Translations under genes and position numbers: made by a program
Assembly: GCA_036266155.1 (NCBI GenBank)
Contig: DATANR010000292.1
Coordinates: forward strand, 1 to 10,738
Length of the DNA: 10,738 bases
Source: SIAJ01 sp036266155
GTDB lineage: Bacteria > Planctomycetota > Planctomycetia > Gemmatales > Gemmataceae
Direction: 5' to 3'
The notes under the pieces: model-generated
The model's database searches: none
Told to the model about the DNA's origin: nothing
The model's input: the letters and a program-made list of their open reading frames with translations, nothing else
Shown: positions 1-5,792 of the stretch, one piece after another
Numbering within the stretch: position 1 is the stretch's first letter
Layout: every line of letters begins with the position of its first letter

Positions 1-83
1 CTCCCGAGATCCTCGAAGAACTCCGCAAGACCGAACCCGCCAACTGCAGCACCAACGGTACGCCCCAGGAACCCCATGACTGA
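1..83 (+). CDS. C-terminal end of an unidentified upstream gene (hslV by position only)
   Basis: The reading frame beginning at position 3 is open from the window edge and ends at TGA 81-83, giving a 26-residue tail that starts PEILEELRKTE and ends PQEPHD. Its stop lies inside the start of hslU, so the two genes overlap by 8 bases (76-83), as is common in translationally coupled pairs. The gene just before hslU is usually hslV, the threonine peptidase of the same complex. HslV proteins normally end soon after an IYTN-like motif, and that motif is not in the visible tail. Either this HslV has a longer C-terminus or the gene is something else. Only the frame and the overlap are seen; the identity is a guess from gene order. 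Confidence 0.5.
   Translation, partial: PEILEELRKTEPANCSTNGTPQEPHD
67..70 (+). promoter_or_regulatory. Ribosome binding site of hslU
   Basis: AGGA lies 5 bases before the ATG at 76. The second in-frame ATG at 88, which would begin the protein at MTPRQ, has no purine-rich stretch before it, so 76 is preferred. The site is inside the end of the upstream reading frame, which fits translational coupling. Confidence 0.6.
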
Positions 84-1419
84 CAGCATGACCCCGCGGC
101 AGATTGTTGCCGAACTCGATCGTTACATCGTCGGTCAAGGCGCCGCCAAAAAGGCCGTGGCCGTCGCCATACGCAATCGCTGGCGGCGACAGCAGCTCAG
201 CGCCGACTTGCGCCAGGACGTGACGCCGAAGAACATCATCATGATCGGCCCGACCGGCGTCGGCAAAACCGAGATCGCGCGCCGGCTGGCGCAACTCGTT
301 GGCGCTCCGTTCATCAAGGTCGAGGCGACCAAGTACACCGAAGTCGGCTACGTCGGCCGCGACGTCGAGAGCATGATCCGCGACCTGACCGAGTCGGCGG
401 TCGGCCTCGTCAAGCAGAAGCAGCGCGTCGAGGTCGCCGAGAAGGCGAAAGAACGCGTCACCGAAAAACTGCTTGATCTGCTGCTGCCGACCAAGGGCTG
501 GGTGCCTCCCGAAGACGGCGACGAGGACGCCGATCGCCGCAAGAAGACGCGTGAAAAGTTCAAGCAAATGCTCGAAGCCGGCGAACTGGAAGACAAGGAA
601 GTGGAGCTGGCCCCGGAAGCCAAACCGACGCAGCCGTTCCAGATGCTCGCGGCGACGAGCATGGAGAACTTGCAGGCCGATTTGCAAAGCATGTTCGACA
701 ACTTCGGCGGCAAGAACTCCGGACCCCGGCAAGTAACCGTTGCCGAGGCTCGGCGACTACTCATGGAGCAGGAAACTGAGGCCCTGATCGACCGGGCCGC
801 CGTTCAGGAACAGGCGGTCTATCTGGTCGAAAACCACGGCATCGTCTTCCTCGACGAGCTCGACAAGGTTTGCGGACCGCAATCCGGTCACGGGCCGGAC
901 GTGTCGCGCCAGGGTGTGCAGCGCGACCTGTTGCCGGTCGTCGAAGGCACCACGGTGAACACGAAACACGGCCCGGTGCGGACCGATCATATCTTGTTCA
1001 TCGCCGCCGGCGCTTTCCACGTGTCGAAGCCGGCCGACTTGATGCCAGAATTGCAGGGCCGTTTCCCGATCCGCGTGGAATTGACCGATCTCACGCACGC
1101 CGACTTCCTGCGGATCCTGACGGAGCCGAAACACGCGATCACCAAGCAGTACGCCGCGCTGTTGGAGACGGAAGGCGTGAACATCGAGTACACGCAGGAC
1201 GGCATCGCCGCTCTGGCGGACATTGCGTTTGAAGTGAACCGCACGGCCCAGAACATTGGTGCCCGCCGGCTGCACACGATCATGGAACGCGTCGTCGAAG
1301 AAGTGAGCTACGAAGGCCCGGATCTCAAGGACAAGCACGTCCGAATTGATGGGGCGTACGTCCGCGAACGGCTGTCGCCGATTCTGCAGAAGGAAGACCT
1401 GAGCAAGTACATTCTTTAA
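76..1419 (+). CDS. hslU: HslU, ATPase/unfoldase subunit of the HslUV protease
   Basis: HslU (ClpY) is a cytoplasmic AAA+ ring ATPase that unfolds proteins and feeds them to the peptidase HslV. The 447-residue product has the full family layout. It begins TPRQIVAELDRYIVGQ, has Walker A GPTGVGKT at residues 58-65 and the pore loop GYVG at 91-94. The intermediate (I) domain, charged and variable, spans roughly 110-245. Walker B IVFLDELDK is at 256-264, DVSRQGVQRDLLP at 275-287, sensor 1 near 306-314, arginine finger GRFP at 329, and sensor 2 GARRL at 395-399. The end, LSKYIL, matches the family's C-terminal tail that docks into HslV. Length is normal (about 440-460) and no key residue is missing. 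The start overlaps the preceding gene by 8 bases. The reading frame ends 35 bases before a long hairpin. Confidence 0.97.
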   Translation: MTDSMTPRQIVAELDRYIVGQGAAKKAVAVAIRNRWRRQQLSADLRQDVTPKNIIMIGPTGVGKTEIARRLAQLVGAPFIKVEATKYTEVGYVGRDVESMIRDLTESAVGLVKQKQRVEVAEKAKERVTEKLLDLLLPTKGWVPPEDGDEDADRRKKTREKFKQMLEAGELEDKEVELAPEAKPTQPFQMLAATSMENLQADLQSMFDNFGGKNSGPRQVTVAEARRLLMEQETEALIDRAAVQEQAVYLVENHGIVFLDELDKVCGPQSGHGPDVSRQGVQRDLLPVVEGTTVNTKHGPVRTDHILFIAAGAFHVSKPADLMPELQGRFPIRVELTDLTHADFLRILTEPKHAITKQYAALLETEGVNIEYTQDGIAALADIAFEVNRTAQNIGARRLHTIMERVVEEVSYEGPDLKDKHVRIDGAYVRERLSPILQKEDLSKYIL

Positions 1420-1454
1420 TCCCGAGCTAAGAATCTTTCTCGGAAACCCGGCTG

Positions 1455-1515
1455 TTCGTGGGGCAGGCTTCCCGGCCTGCCTTCGCTTGGCAGGCCGGGA
1501 GGCCTGCCCCACGAA
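1455..1515 (+). repeat. Long inverted repeat, 27-bp arms, 7-base loop
   Basis: The left arm (1455-1481) begins TTCGTGGGGCAGGC and the right arm (1489-1515) ends GCCTGCCCCACGAA, separated by the loop TTCGCTT. The arms match at 26 of 27 positions. The one difference is a G-U pair in the + strand transcript, so the stem is fully paired there. It starts 35 bases past the hslU stop and sits between convergent genes. No T-run follows on either strand, so it is not a classic intrinsic terminator. A dispersed REP-like or mini-transposon element that also blocks read-through is possible. Confidence 0.85.
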
Positions 1516-1543
1516 GAAAATACCCTTCCGCGTTAGTCTCTAA

Positions 1544-1595
1544 TAGCGGTTAGCTAAGCACAGGAGATTGGCTGACCGCTAATCGCTGTCCGCTA
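1544..1595. repeat. Degenerate AGCGGTTAGC-type repeat cluster
   Basis: TAGCGGTTAGCT (1544-1555) is nearly complementary to GGCTGACCGCTA (1570-1581), 10 of 12 positions. Read on the minus strand, the same core recurs as AGCGGACAGCGATTAGCGGT right after the stop codon of the hydrolase gene. This looks like a small group of degenerate copies of one 10-11-base word in both orientations. It could be a dispersed intergenic repeat or a weak hairpin after the minus-strand gene. No function can be read from it. Confidence 0.5.
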
Positions 1596-3005
1596 CTTCT
1601 TGTCGAAGAACTTGAACACATCGTCGGCGGACTCGCGGACGATCAGTATCTGCTCGACGTCGTCGTATTCCTTCAATGTGCACGGAACCTTTGCGTCGGT
1701 CAGCGTTTGGCGAAGCGCACGGGCATCCTTGAGACCGGCGTCGAGCTTGCCGCAGCCGACGAAGAACGGAACGTCCTTCAGGGCCTCGGGCTTCGTGATC
1801 TCGCCGCCGCCACCCAGGGCCGCGATCGACGCATAGCGGCCGGGGTCTTTCTGTGCCGCCTTGACCACGTGAGCCGCGCCGATCGAGTGGCCGAGCAGAT
1901 AAACGCGCTTCGGGTCGATGGGGTAGCGCTTCGCCAATGCATCGAGAATCGCTGCCACCGGCGGGGCCGGGCCGGCGCCCAGCAACCCTTCCGCGCGCGG
2001 CGCAATCACGATCCAACCGCGCTCGGATGCGAGGCGAGGAATGATGCCGTTGCCATAGCCATCGAAGAACGCATTCTCGCTGCCGTTAATGCCGTGCAGA
2101 GCGACGAGGACCGGCACCGGGTCCTTGCGTTCTTCCAACTTCGCCGGAATCCGAATGCGGATCACAGTGCCGGTTTTTGCCTTCTCGGTTGGAATGCTCA
2201 ACCAGAACTCGCCAGGCCGGCTCGGCAAGTAATAAGGTTCGTCGATCTTGGACAGGCGCTCGGCGCCGAAGAGGAAACGCGACAGAGGCAAGTCGGTTTC
2301 GGGCGGCTCCTTCTTCATCGTGTCGCTCAGGGTTTTGACGAGCAAACCGAACGATGCATCCTCAATCGTCTTCGGCGGGATTGGCACCTCCGCGAACGAC
2401 TTCTTGACGCCCGCGAGGCGTTCCGCGAGTTTTTCGACCCGCGAAACGCCGATTACCCGTGTGGCCAGGACCTTGCCATCGACCAGGATTTCTGCGGTTA
2501 ATTTGAAATCCGCGGAGGCCGTGCCCGGCACGTCTTTGACTGGCACCTTGATCTTGGCCGGCAACAAGCCGAGCGGCATCTCGACCGCCTTGCCCGTGCC
2601 AAGCTTCATGCGCACGACCGGCGACCCCGGCGCCTCCACGTCCGGCTTATAGAAGCGCTTCACGGTCACTGTCATGTCGGCCGCGCTCGCGTCTACCATG
2701 CGTGCTTCGGGGATGACCTGCAAACTGTCTGCCCACTTGACCGCCGCCGGCGCCGGGTCGGCAGAGTCGAGCGCATGGCGGGCAGCGTCGAGTTCCCTGG
2801 CAGCGCCGTCGAGCTTGAGCATGTAGAACTGCTGGACCGCCTTGTTCACGAGCGGCGCCGCCCGCTTCTTGGCGGCCGCGTCGTCGGCTTTTTCGTCCCA
2901 GGCGACCTCGAACGCGTGCGCTCGCCGGCCCAATTCGTAGCGGTCGGCTTGTGCGAACAACGGGGATGCGAACATCAAGCAGACGAACGGCAGCAAACGG
3001 CGCAT
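1593..3005 (-). CDS. Exported alpha/beta hydrolase, catalytic His apparently replaced by Gln
   Basis: The 470-residue product starts with a clear signal peptide (MRRLLPFVCLMFASPLFAQA, likely cut after residue 20), so it acts outside the cytoplasm. Residues 20 to about 270 are a helical then beta-rich region I do not recognise. The rest is an alpha/beta-hydrolase domain of the esterase / prolyl-oligopeptidase / polyhydroxybutyrate-depolymerase type. It has oxyanion motif HGING at 304-308, nucleophile elbow GHSIG with Ser374, and acid residue Asp422 in GKLD. The catalytic His is expected in the following DDVExILIV stretch, but residue 452 is Gln (codon CAG), and no His occurs anywhere after Asp422. 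It may be inactive or use another residue. Substrate unknown. An in-frame TTG at 3038 would add 11 residues but lacks a ribosome site and spoils the signal peptide, so the ATG at 3005 is chosen. It is convergent with hslU and divergent from the next gene. Confidence 0.88.
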   Translation of the reverse strand: MRRLLPFVCLMFASPLFAQADRYELGRRAHAFEVAWDEKADDAAAKKRAAPLVNKAVQQFYMLKLDGAARELDAARHALDSADPAPAAVKWADSLQVIPEARMVDASAADMTVTVKRFYKPDVEAPGSPVVRMKLGTGKAVEMPLGLLPAKIKVPVKDVPGTASADFKLTAEILVDGKVLATRVIGVSRVEKLAERLAGVKKSFAEVPIPPKTIEDASFGLLVKTLSDTMKKEPPETDLPLSRFLFGAERLSKIDEPYYLPSRPGEFWLSIPTEKAKTGTVIRIRIPAKLEERKDPVPVLVALHGINGSENAFFDGYGNGIIPRLASERGWIVIAPRAEGLLGAGPAPPVAAILDALAKRYPIDPKRVYLLGHSIGAAHVVKAAQKDPGRYASIAALGGGGEITKPEALKDVPFFVGCGKLDAGLKDARALRQTLTDAKVPCTLKEYDDVEQILIVRESADDVFKFFDKK

Positions 3006-3013
3006 GAGTCCAA

Positions 3014-3017
3014 CCCT
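3014..3017 (-). promoter_or_regulatory. Ribosome binding site of the hydrolase gene
   Basis: Read on the minus strand this is AGGG, 8 bases before the ATG at 3005. It supports that start over the TTG at 3038, and the signal peptide begins exactly there. Confidence 0.5.
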
Positions 3018-3109
3018 GGATGGAGAGCGAACAGCCAAAGTTACTTCTACGGAATCAACCGCTGGTGACTTGGCGGTTCGATGCGTACAACGGTCGGGGC
3101 GAGTCCATG

Positions 3110-3113
3110 AGGA
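3110..3113 (+). promoter_or_regulatory. Ribosome binding site of the small exported protein
   Basis: AGGA is 6 bases before the ATG at 3120. An earlier ATG at 3106 is in another frame and would read through the real gene out of frame, so 3120 is the start. Confidence 0.55.
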
Positions 3114-3119
3114 ACATCA

Positions 3120-3749
3120 ATGTCGCGCTCAGTTCTTTCCGTCGCGATCAGCATCATCGTTGTCGGAACCGCATCAGCCCAGTGCCAGCGCTGGTATCCG
3201 CCGTATCCGGTGGTCGTCATTCCTGCCTACCCGTTGACGCCGGCCGTGTGGGGAACGCCAGCACCCAAGCCGTTGCCGCCCGCCCCGTTGCCGCTGCCGA
3301 AACGCGGCCCGACCATTAGCGAAGAATCTGATCCAATGCCGCCGGCGAAGTCACCCGAGAAAAAGGCCGATCCCAAGTCGGACACGCCGCGGATCCCGAA
3401 GGTGAAGATTCCGCTGCCCGGCGACCCCGTCGACAAGCCGTTGCCGAAGGAAACGCCAAAGTCGGATGGGCCGAAGAAAGAACCGCTCGCCGACAAAGCC
3501 ATCGAACAGTTTGTCATTCCGTCCGAAGGTAAGGGCGAGCAAGGGCCGGAGATCAAGGTGGGGTTCTTCAACCACAGCGATCGCGAGATTACTCTCAACG
3601 TGAACGGCGAATCGGTCAAGCTGCCGCGCGAGCAATACGTGACGCTGCGCATGCCGCGGACGTTCACCTGGGCCGAGAAGGGTTCAAAAGCCGCCAGCGT
3701 CGTCGTGCCGCCGGGCGCGGATGGGATCGAGATCGTATTTCGGAAGTGA
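3120..3749 (+). CDS. Small exported proline-rich protein of unknown function
   Basis: The 209-residue product has a signal peptide (hydrophobic stretch at 5-18, likely cut after TASA at residue 20). There follows a Pro/Tyr/Val-rich segment (25-60) and a lysine- and proline-rich, probably disordered linker (60-125). A small predicted beta domain at about 128-208 contains GFFNHSDREITLNVNGE. I do not recognise the family. A short signal, a low-complexity linker and a small C-terminal beta domain is a common layout for exported planctomycete proteins that sit in or near the envelope. The gene is alone in its direction, diverging from the hydrolase gene across 114 bases and converging on the transglutaminase-like gene. 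Reading frame, ribosome site and signal peptide agree, so it is very probably real. Function is unknown. Confidence 0.8.
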   Translation: MSRSVLSVAISIIVVGTASAQCQRWYPPYPVVVIPAYPLTPAVWGTPAPKPLPPAPLPLPKRGPTISEESDPMPPAKSPEKKADPKSDTPRIPKVKIPLPGDPVDKPLPKETPKSDGPKKEPLADKAIEQFVIPSEGKGEQGPEIKVGFFNHSDREITLNVNGESVKLPREQYVTLRMPRTFTWAEKGSKAASVVVPPGADGIEIVFRK

Positions 3750-3754
3750 GTGCC

Positions 3755-3824
3755 GCGTACTGGATTCGTAAGAATTCAGCGCTTGCACCCCGCAAGACCT
3801 GAATTCTGACGAATCCAGCTACGC
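3755..3824. repeat. Long interrupted inverted repeat between convergent genes
   Basis: CTGGATTCGTAAGAATTCAG (3760-3779) pairs with CTGAATTCTGACGAATCCAG (3799-3818) with one mismatch in 20. Outside this, GCGTA (3755-3759) pairs with TACGC (3820-3824) after a one-base bulge. Inside, CTTGC (3782-3786) pairs with GCAAG (3792-3796) around the loop ACCCC. The result is a cruciform-capable hairpin of about 30 pairs. It starts 5 bases after the stop of the small exported protein and ends 7 bases before the stop of the opposing gene. No T-run follows on either strand. Confidence 0.85.
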
Positions 3825-3831
3825 AGCTTGG

Positions 3832-5589
3832 TCAATTTGACTTGACGCCGACTCTCTGGCGAATGCCCTCGATTTCAGCGACTTCCTTCGTCTTCTTCTC
3901 AGCCTGGAAGAAGGCCAGGGCGTCGGCCGACAACTTGATGAAGTACTTGGTAATCTCGTCGCCGCGCTTCGGATTCACTTTGCGCATCAACTCCAAATAC
4001 GTCTTGGACATGTATTCTTTCCCGCCGTTGAACTGACCGCAGACGTCCTTGAGCTTGTCGAGCATCTTCGGCACATAGCGGCCCTCGTCGGGAAACTTCT
4101 TGATCGTTGCCGAAAGCCCGACTGCGGCGGTCGTCCATGCTTTGCTTTCACCGAGAAAATCCGCCCACTTGAGCCGGGCTTCGCAGCACAGATCGGGCCG
4201 ATTCGCTGTTTCATACAGAATCGCAAGTCGCTCGAAGAACCGGTTGCGCACGGTCGCATCGGTCTGCACCGTCATCAGATCGCCGGCCACCTTCCACGAG
4301 AAATCCGGGTATTTGGCGAAGCCCGTGAGAAGGAACTCCGCTTGCTCCAGGACCAATGTCTTCGAGTCCGCGGTGATTTCGCCGGCCTTGCACATTCGGG
4401 CCAGCTCCAGCCACGCCGCCTCGTTGAATACCGAAAGCTTGAGAGCGCCCAGCAAGTACTGCACCTTCTTCTTGACATCCAGCTCGGCCGCCTTCACGAC
4501 GTCCGGGTAAAAGCTCATGACGAGGTCGGAGTGGCGTTTGCCGGTTCGGTTGGTGGCGGCGGCCGAAAGGCGGCGTTCCATGTCGCGGTCCAGGATTTCT
4601 TCGCCGGTCTGCGGGTCGGTGACTTCGCCGGTGTAATAGTTGTCGCCGCGGTAACGGCCCCACGATTCGAGTTGGAAATTGACATTCGTCTTGCTCGCCG
4701 ACTTCACCTCGACCCACATGACCCAAGCGTGGAGGCCCAGGTCCTGCGATTGCCCGCCGACGAACGCGGCGGGAACGGCCAGGCTCTTGCCGACGCGGGC
4801 CGCGAAGTCCGCCTGCATGGCGCACACGCCGCCGACTTTGCGGATTTCTTGCAACGAATAGTCGTGCCCATTCAGCTTGCACACTTTGCTTTGCGTTTGC
4901 AGCATCACCTCGTCGTACTCAACTTCGTGGTAAATCTTGCCGATCATCGGCCGCTTGGGCAGATAGCCCTTCACTGCCCAATCACGCTCGTCGACGGGGG
5001 TCCGGTGATCGACCACATAGACAAGGAACTCCCACGGCAGAACCTCAATCCGCGCGACGCCTTCTTTCCCTTGAATGGACTTGGCGTGCGAGACGTGGTA
5101 CGCGAATTCTTCTTTCGCCCCGTGACCCAGGTAGGTCTCCGGCATCGTGCTCTTGGTCCGAACCGCGTGCGGCCGGTAGTCGTACACGTTCTTCGGATCG
5201 TCCCACACGACGCTGACGGCAATCGCGAGATTCGGATACTTCGCGACCGCGTCGGCATCGGCCTTCCAGAGCGCACGGAAGATCGCGAGCACGCGCGACA
5301 CGTCGTCCTTTTGCGGGTGAATGGCCGAATAGAACTCTTCCTTCAAATCCTTTTGTTTGTCGAGCCAGGCGGTCAGCGCCATGAAGTCGGAGCCGAAGAC
5401 CTCTTTGATGTCGTCCGCATGGCGGGCTTCGAAGAGATGGGCGGCCGCCGAACGCACGGTCTTCGATTCACCACGGTCGATCAGCTTGCCGGACTTATAC
5501 ATGTCCAGGATCGGCTGGAGAGCTTCGTCGGCCGCATAGGCGGACATCGCGAACGTCAGCGCGAGGGCAGCAAGAAATAGGCGAGCCAC
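3832..5589 (-). CDS. Exported transglutaminase-like protein with helical C-terminal half
   Basis: The 585-residue product begins at GTG with a strong ribosome site and a signal peptide (hydrophobic 4-17, likely cut after SAYA at 19), so it is probably periplasmic. Residues 20-240 are mostly helical and unrecognised. A transglutaminase-like papain-fold core follows: Cys256 in VGGVCAMQADFAARVG, then AVPAAFVGG, then His287 in GLHAWVMWVEV. The acid member may be an Asp in the conserved-looking NYYTGEVTDPQTG (318-330); this is less certain. From about 350 to the end the protein is alpha-helical with TPR-like spacing. Bacterial members of this superfamily include peptidases as well as cross-linkers, and I cannot say which reaction applies. 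The gene follows the zinc-ribbon gene in the same direction but across 203 bases holding a long hairpin, so it probably has its own promoter. Confidence 0.82.
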   Translation of the reverse strand: MARLFLAALALTFAMSAYAADEALQPILDMYKSGKLIDRGESKTVRSAAAHLFEARHADDIKEVFGSDFMALTAWLDKQKDLKEEFYSAIHPQKDDVSRVLAIFRALWKADADAVAKYPNLAIAVSVVWDDPKNVYDYRPHAVRTKSTMPETYLGHGAKEEFAYHVSHAKSIQGKEGVARIEVLPWEFLVYVVDHRTPVDERDWAVKGYLPKRPMIGKIYHEVEYDEVMLQTQSKVCKLNGHDYSLQEIRKVGGVCAMQADFAARVGKSLAVPAAFVGGQSQDLGLHAWVMWVEVKSASKTNVNFQLESWGRYRGDNYYTGEVTDPQTGEEILDRDMERRLSAAATNRTGKRHSDLVMSFYPDVVKAAELDVKKKVQYLLGALKLSVFNEAAWLELARMCKAGEITADSKTLVLEQAEFLLTGFAKYPDFSWKVAGDLMTVQTDATVRNRFFERLAILYETANRPDLCCEARLKWADFLGESKAWTTAAVGLSATIKKFPDEGRYVPKMLDKLKDVCGQFNGGKEYMSKTYLELMRKVNPKRGDEITKYFIKLSADALAFFQAEKKTKEVAEIEGIRQRVGVKSN

Positions 5590-5595
5590 ACGAGA

Positions 5596-5600
5596 CTCCT
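5596..5600 (-). promoter_or_regulatory. Strong ribosome binding site before a GTG start
   Basis: Minus-strand AGGAG lies 6 bases before GTG 5589-5587. It fixes the uncommon GTG as the start of the transglutaminase-like gene, and the signal peptide begins immediately. Confidence 0.65.
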
Positions 5601-5713
5601 GGAGAGAAAGCTAAAGCGAGTGTTCAGAAGTTGTACCACGCGGAGTGCGCGAAGGGAACTGGATTTAGTGGCCGAAATCGTAACGAAAATGCCCGAGCGT
5701 CTTTCAGGTTCCT

Positions 5714-5782
5714 GGCGAGCGTCGCGGCGTCAGCCCGACATGCGCGTGCCAGACACGTCACGCTGACGCCGCGACGCTCGCC
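5714..5782. repeat. Inverted repeat with perfect 21-bp arms
   Basis: GGCGAGCGTCGCGGCGTCAGC (the 21-base left arm, 5714-5734) is exactly complementary to 5762-5782. The 27-base centre can fold further, with GACATG (5737-5742) against CACGTC (5754-5759), one mismatch. It begins 10 bases after the stop codon of the zinc-ribbon gene on the minus strand. No T-run follows it in either direction, so it is terminator-like in place but not in form. The perfect arms suggest recent spread or selection for the structure. Confidence 0.88.
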
Positions 5783-5792
5783 GTCAAATGCA

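Noticed and set aside
1422..1443. Small hairpin CCGAG...CTCGG just after hslU
   Set aside because: Only five pairs around a 12-base loop, easily expected by chance.
757..1512. 251-codon minus-strand frame across the end of hslU
   Set aside because: Its N-terminus is encoded by the hairpin at 1455-1515 and the rest is antisense to well-conserved hslU.
1455..1515. Classic Rho-independent terminator for hslU
   Set aside because: Strong stem, but what follows is GAAGAAAATACC rather than a T-run; kept as a repeat instead.
1707..2501. 264-codon + strand frame opposite the hydrolase gene
   Set aside because: Antisense to a gene with signal peptide and hydrolase motifs; no domain of its own.
3006..3038. 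TTG start at 3038 for the hydrolase
   Set aside because: No ribosome site, and it would put charged residues before a signal peptide that starts cleanly at the ATG at 3005.
3059..3080. AACCGC...GCGGTT as an operator between the divergent genes
   Set aside because: Six-base arms with a 10-base spacer are too weak in GC-rich DNA and no regulator is encoded nearby.
4342..5580. 412-codon open frame on the + strand opposite the transglutaminase-like gene
   Set aside because: Antisense shadow. High GC at third positions removes stops on the other strand. No ribosome site or recognisable domain, while the minus-strand frame has a signal peptide and catalytic motifs.
5600..5713. ECF-like -35 element (GGAACC on the minus strand at 5712-5707) as promoter for the transglutaminase-like gene
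   Set aside because: No matching -10 element at the right spacing; a six-base match alone is too weak.
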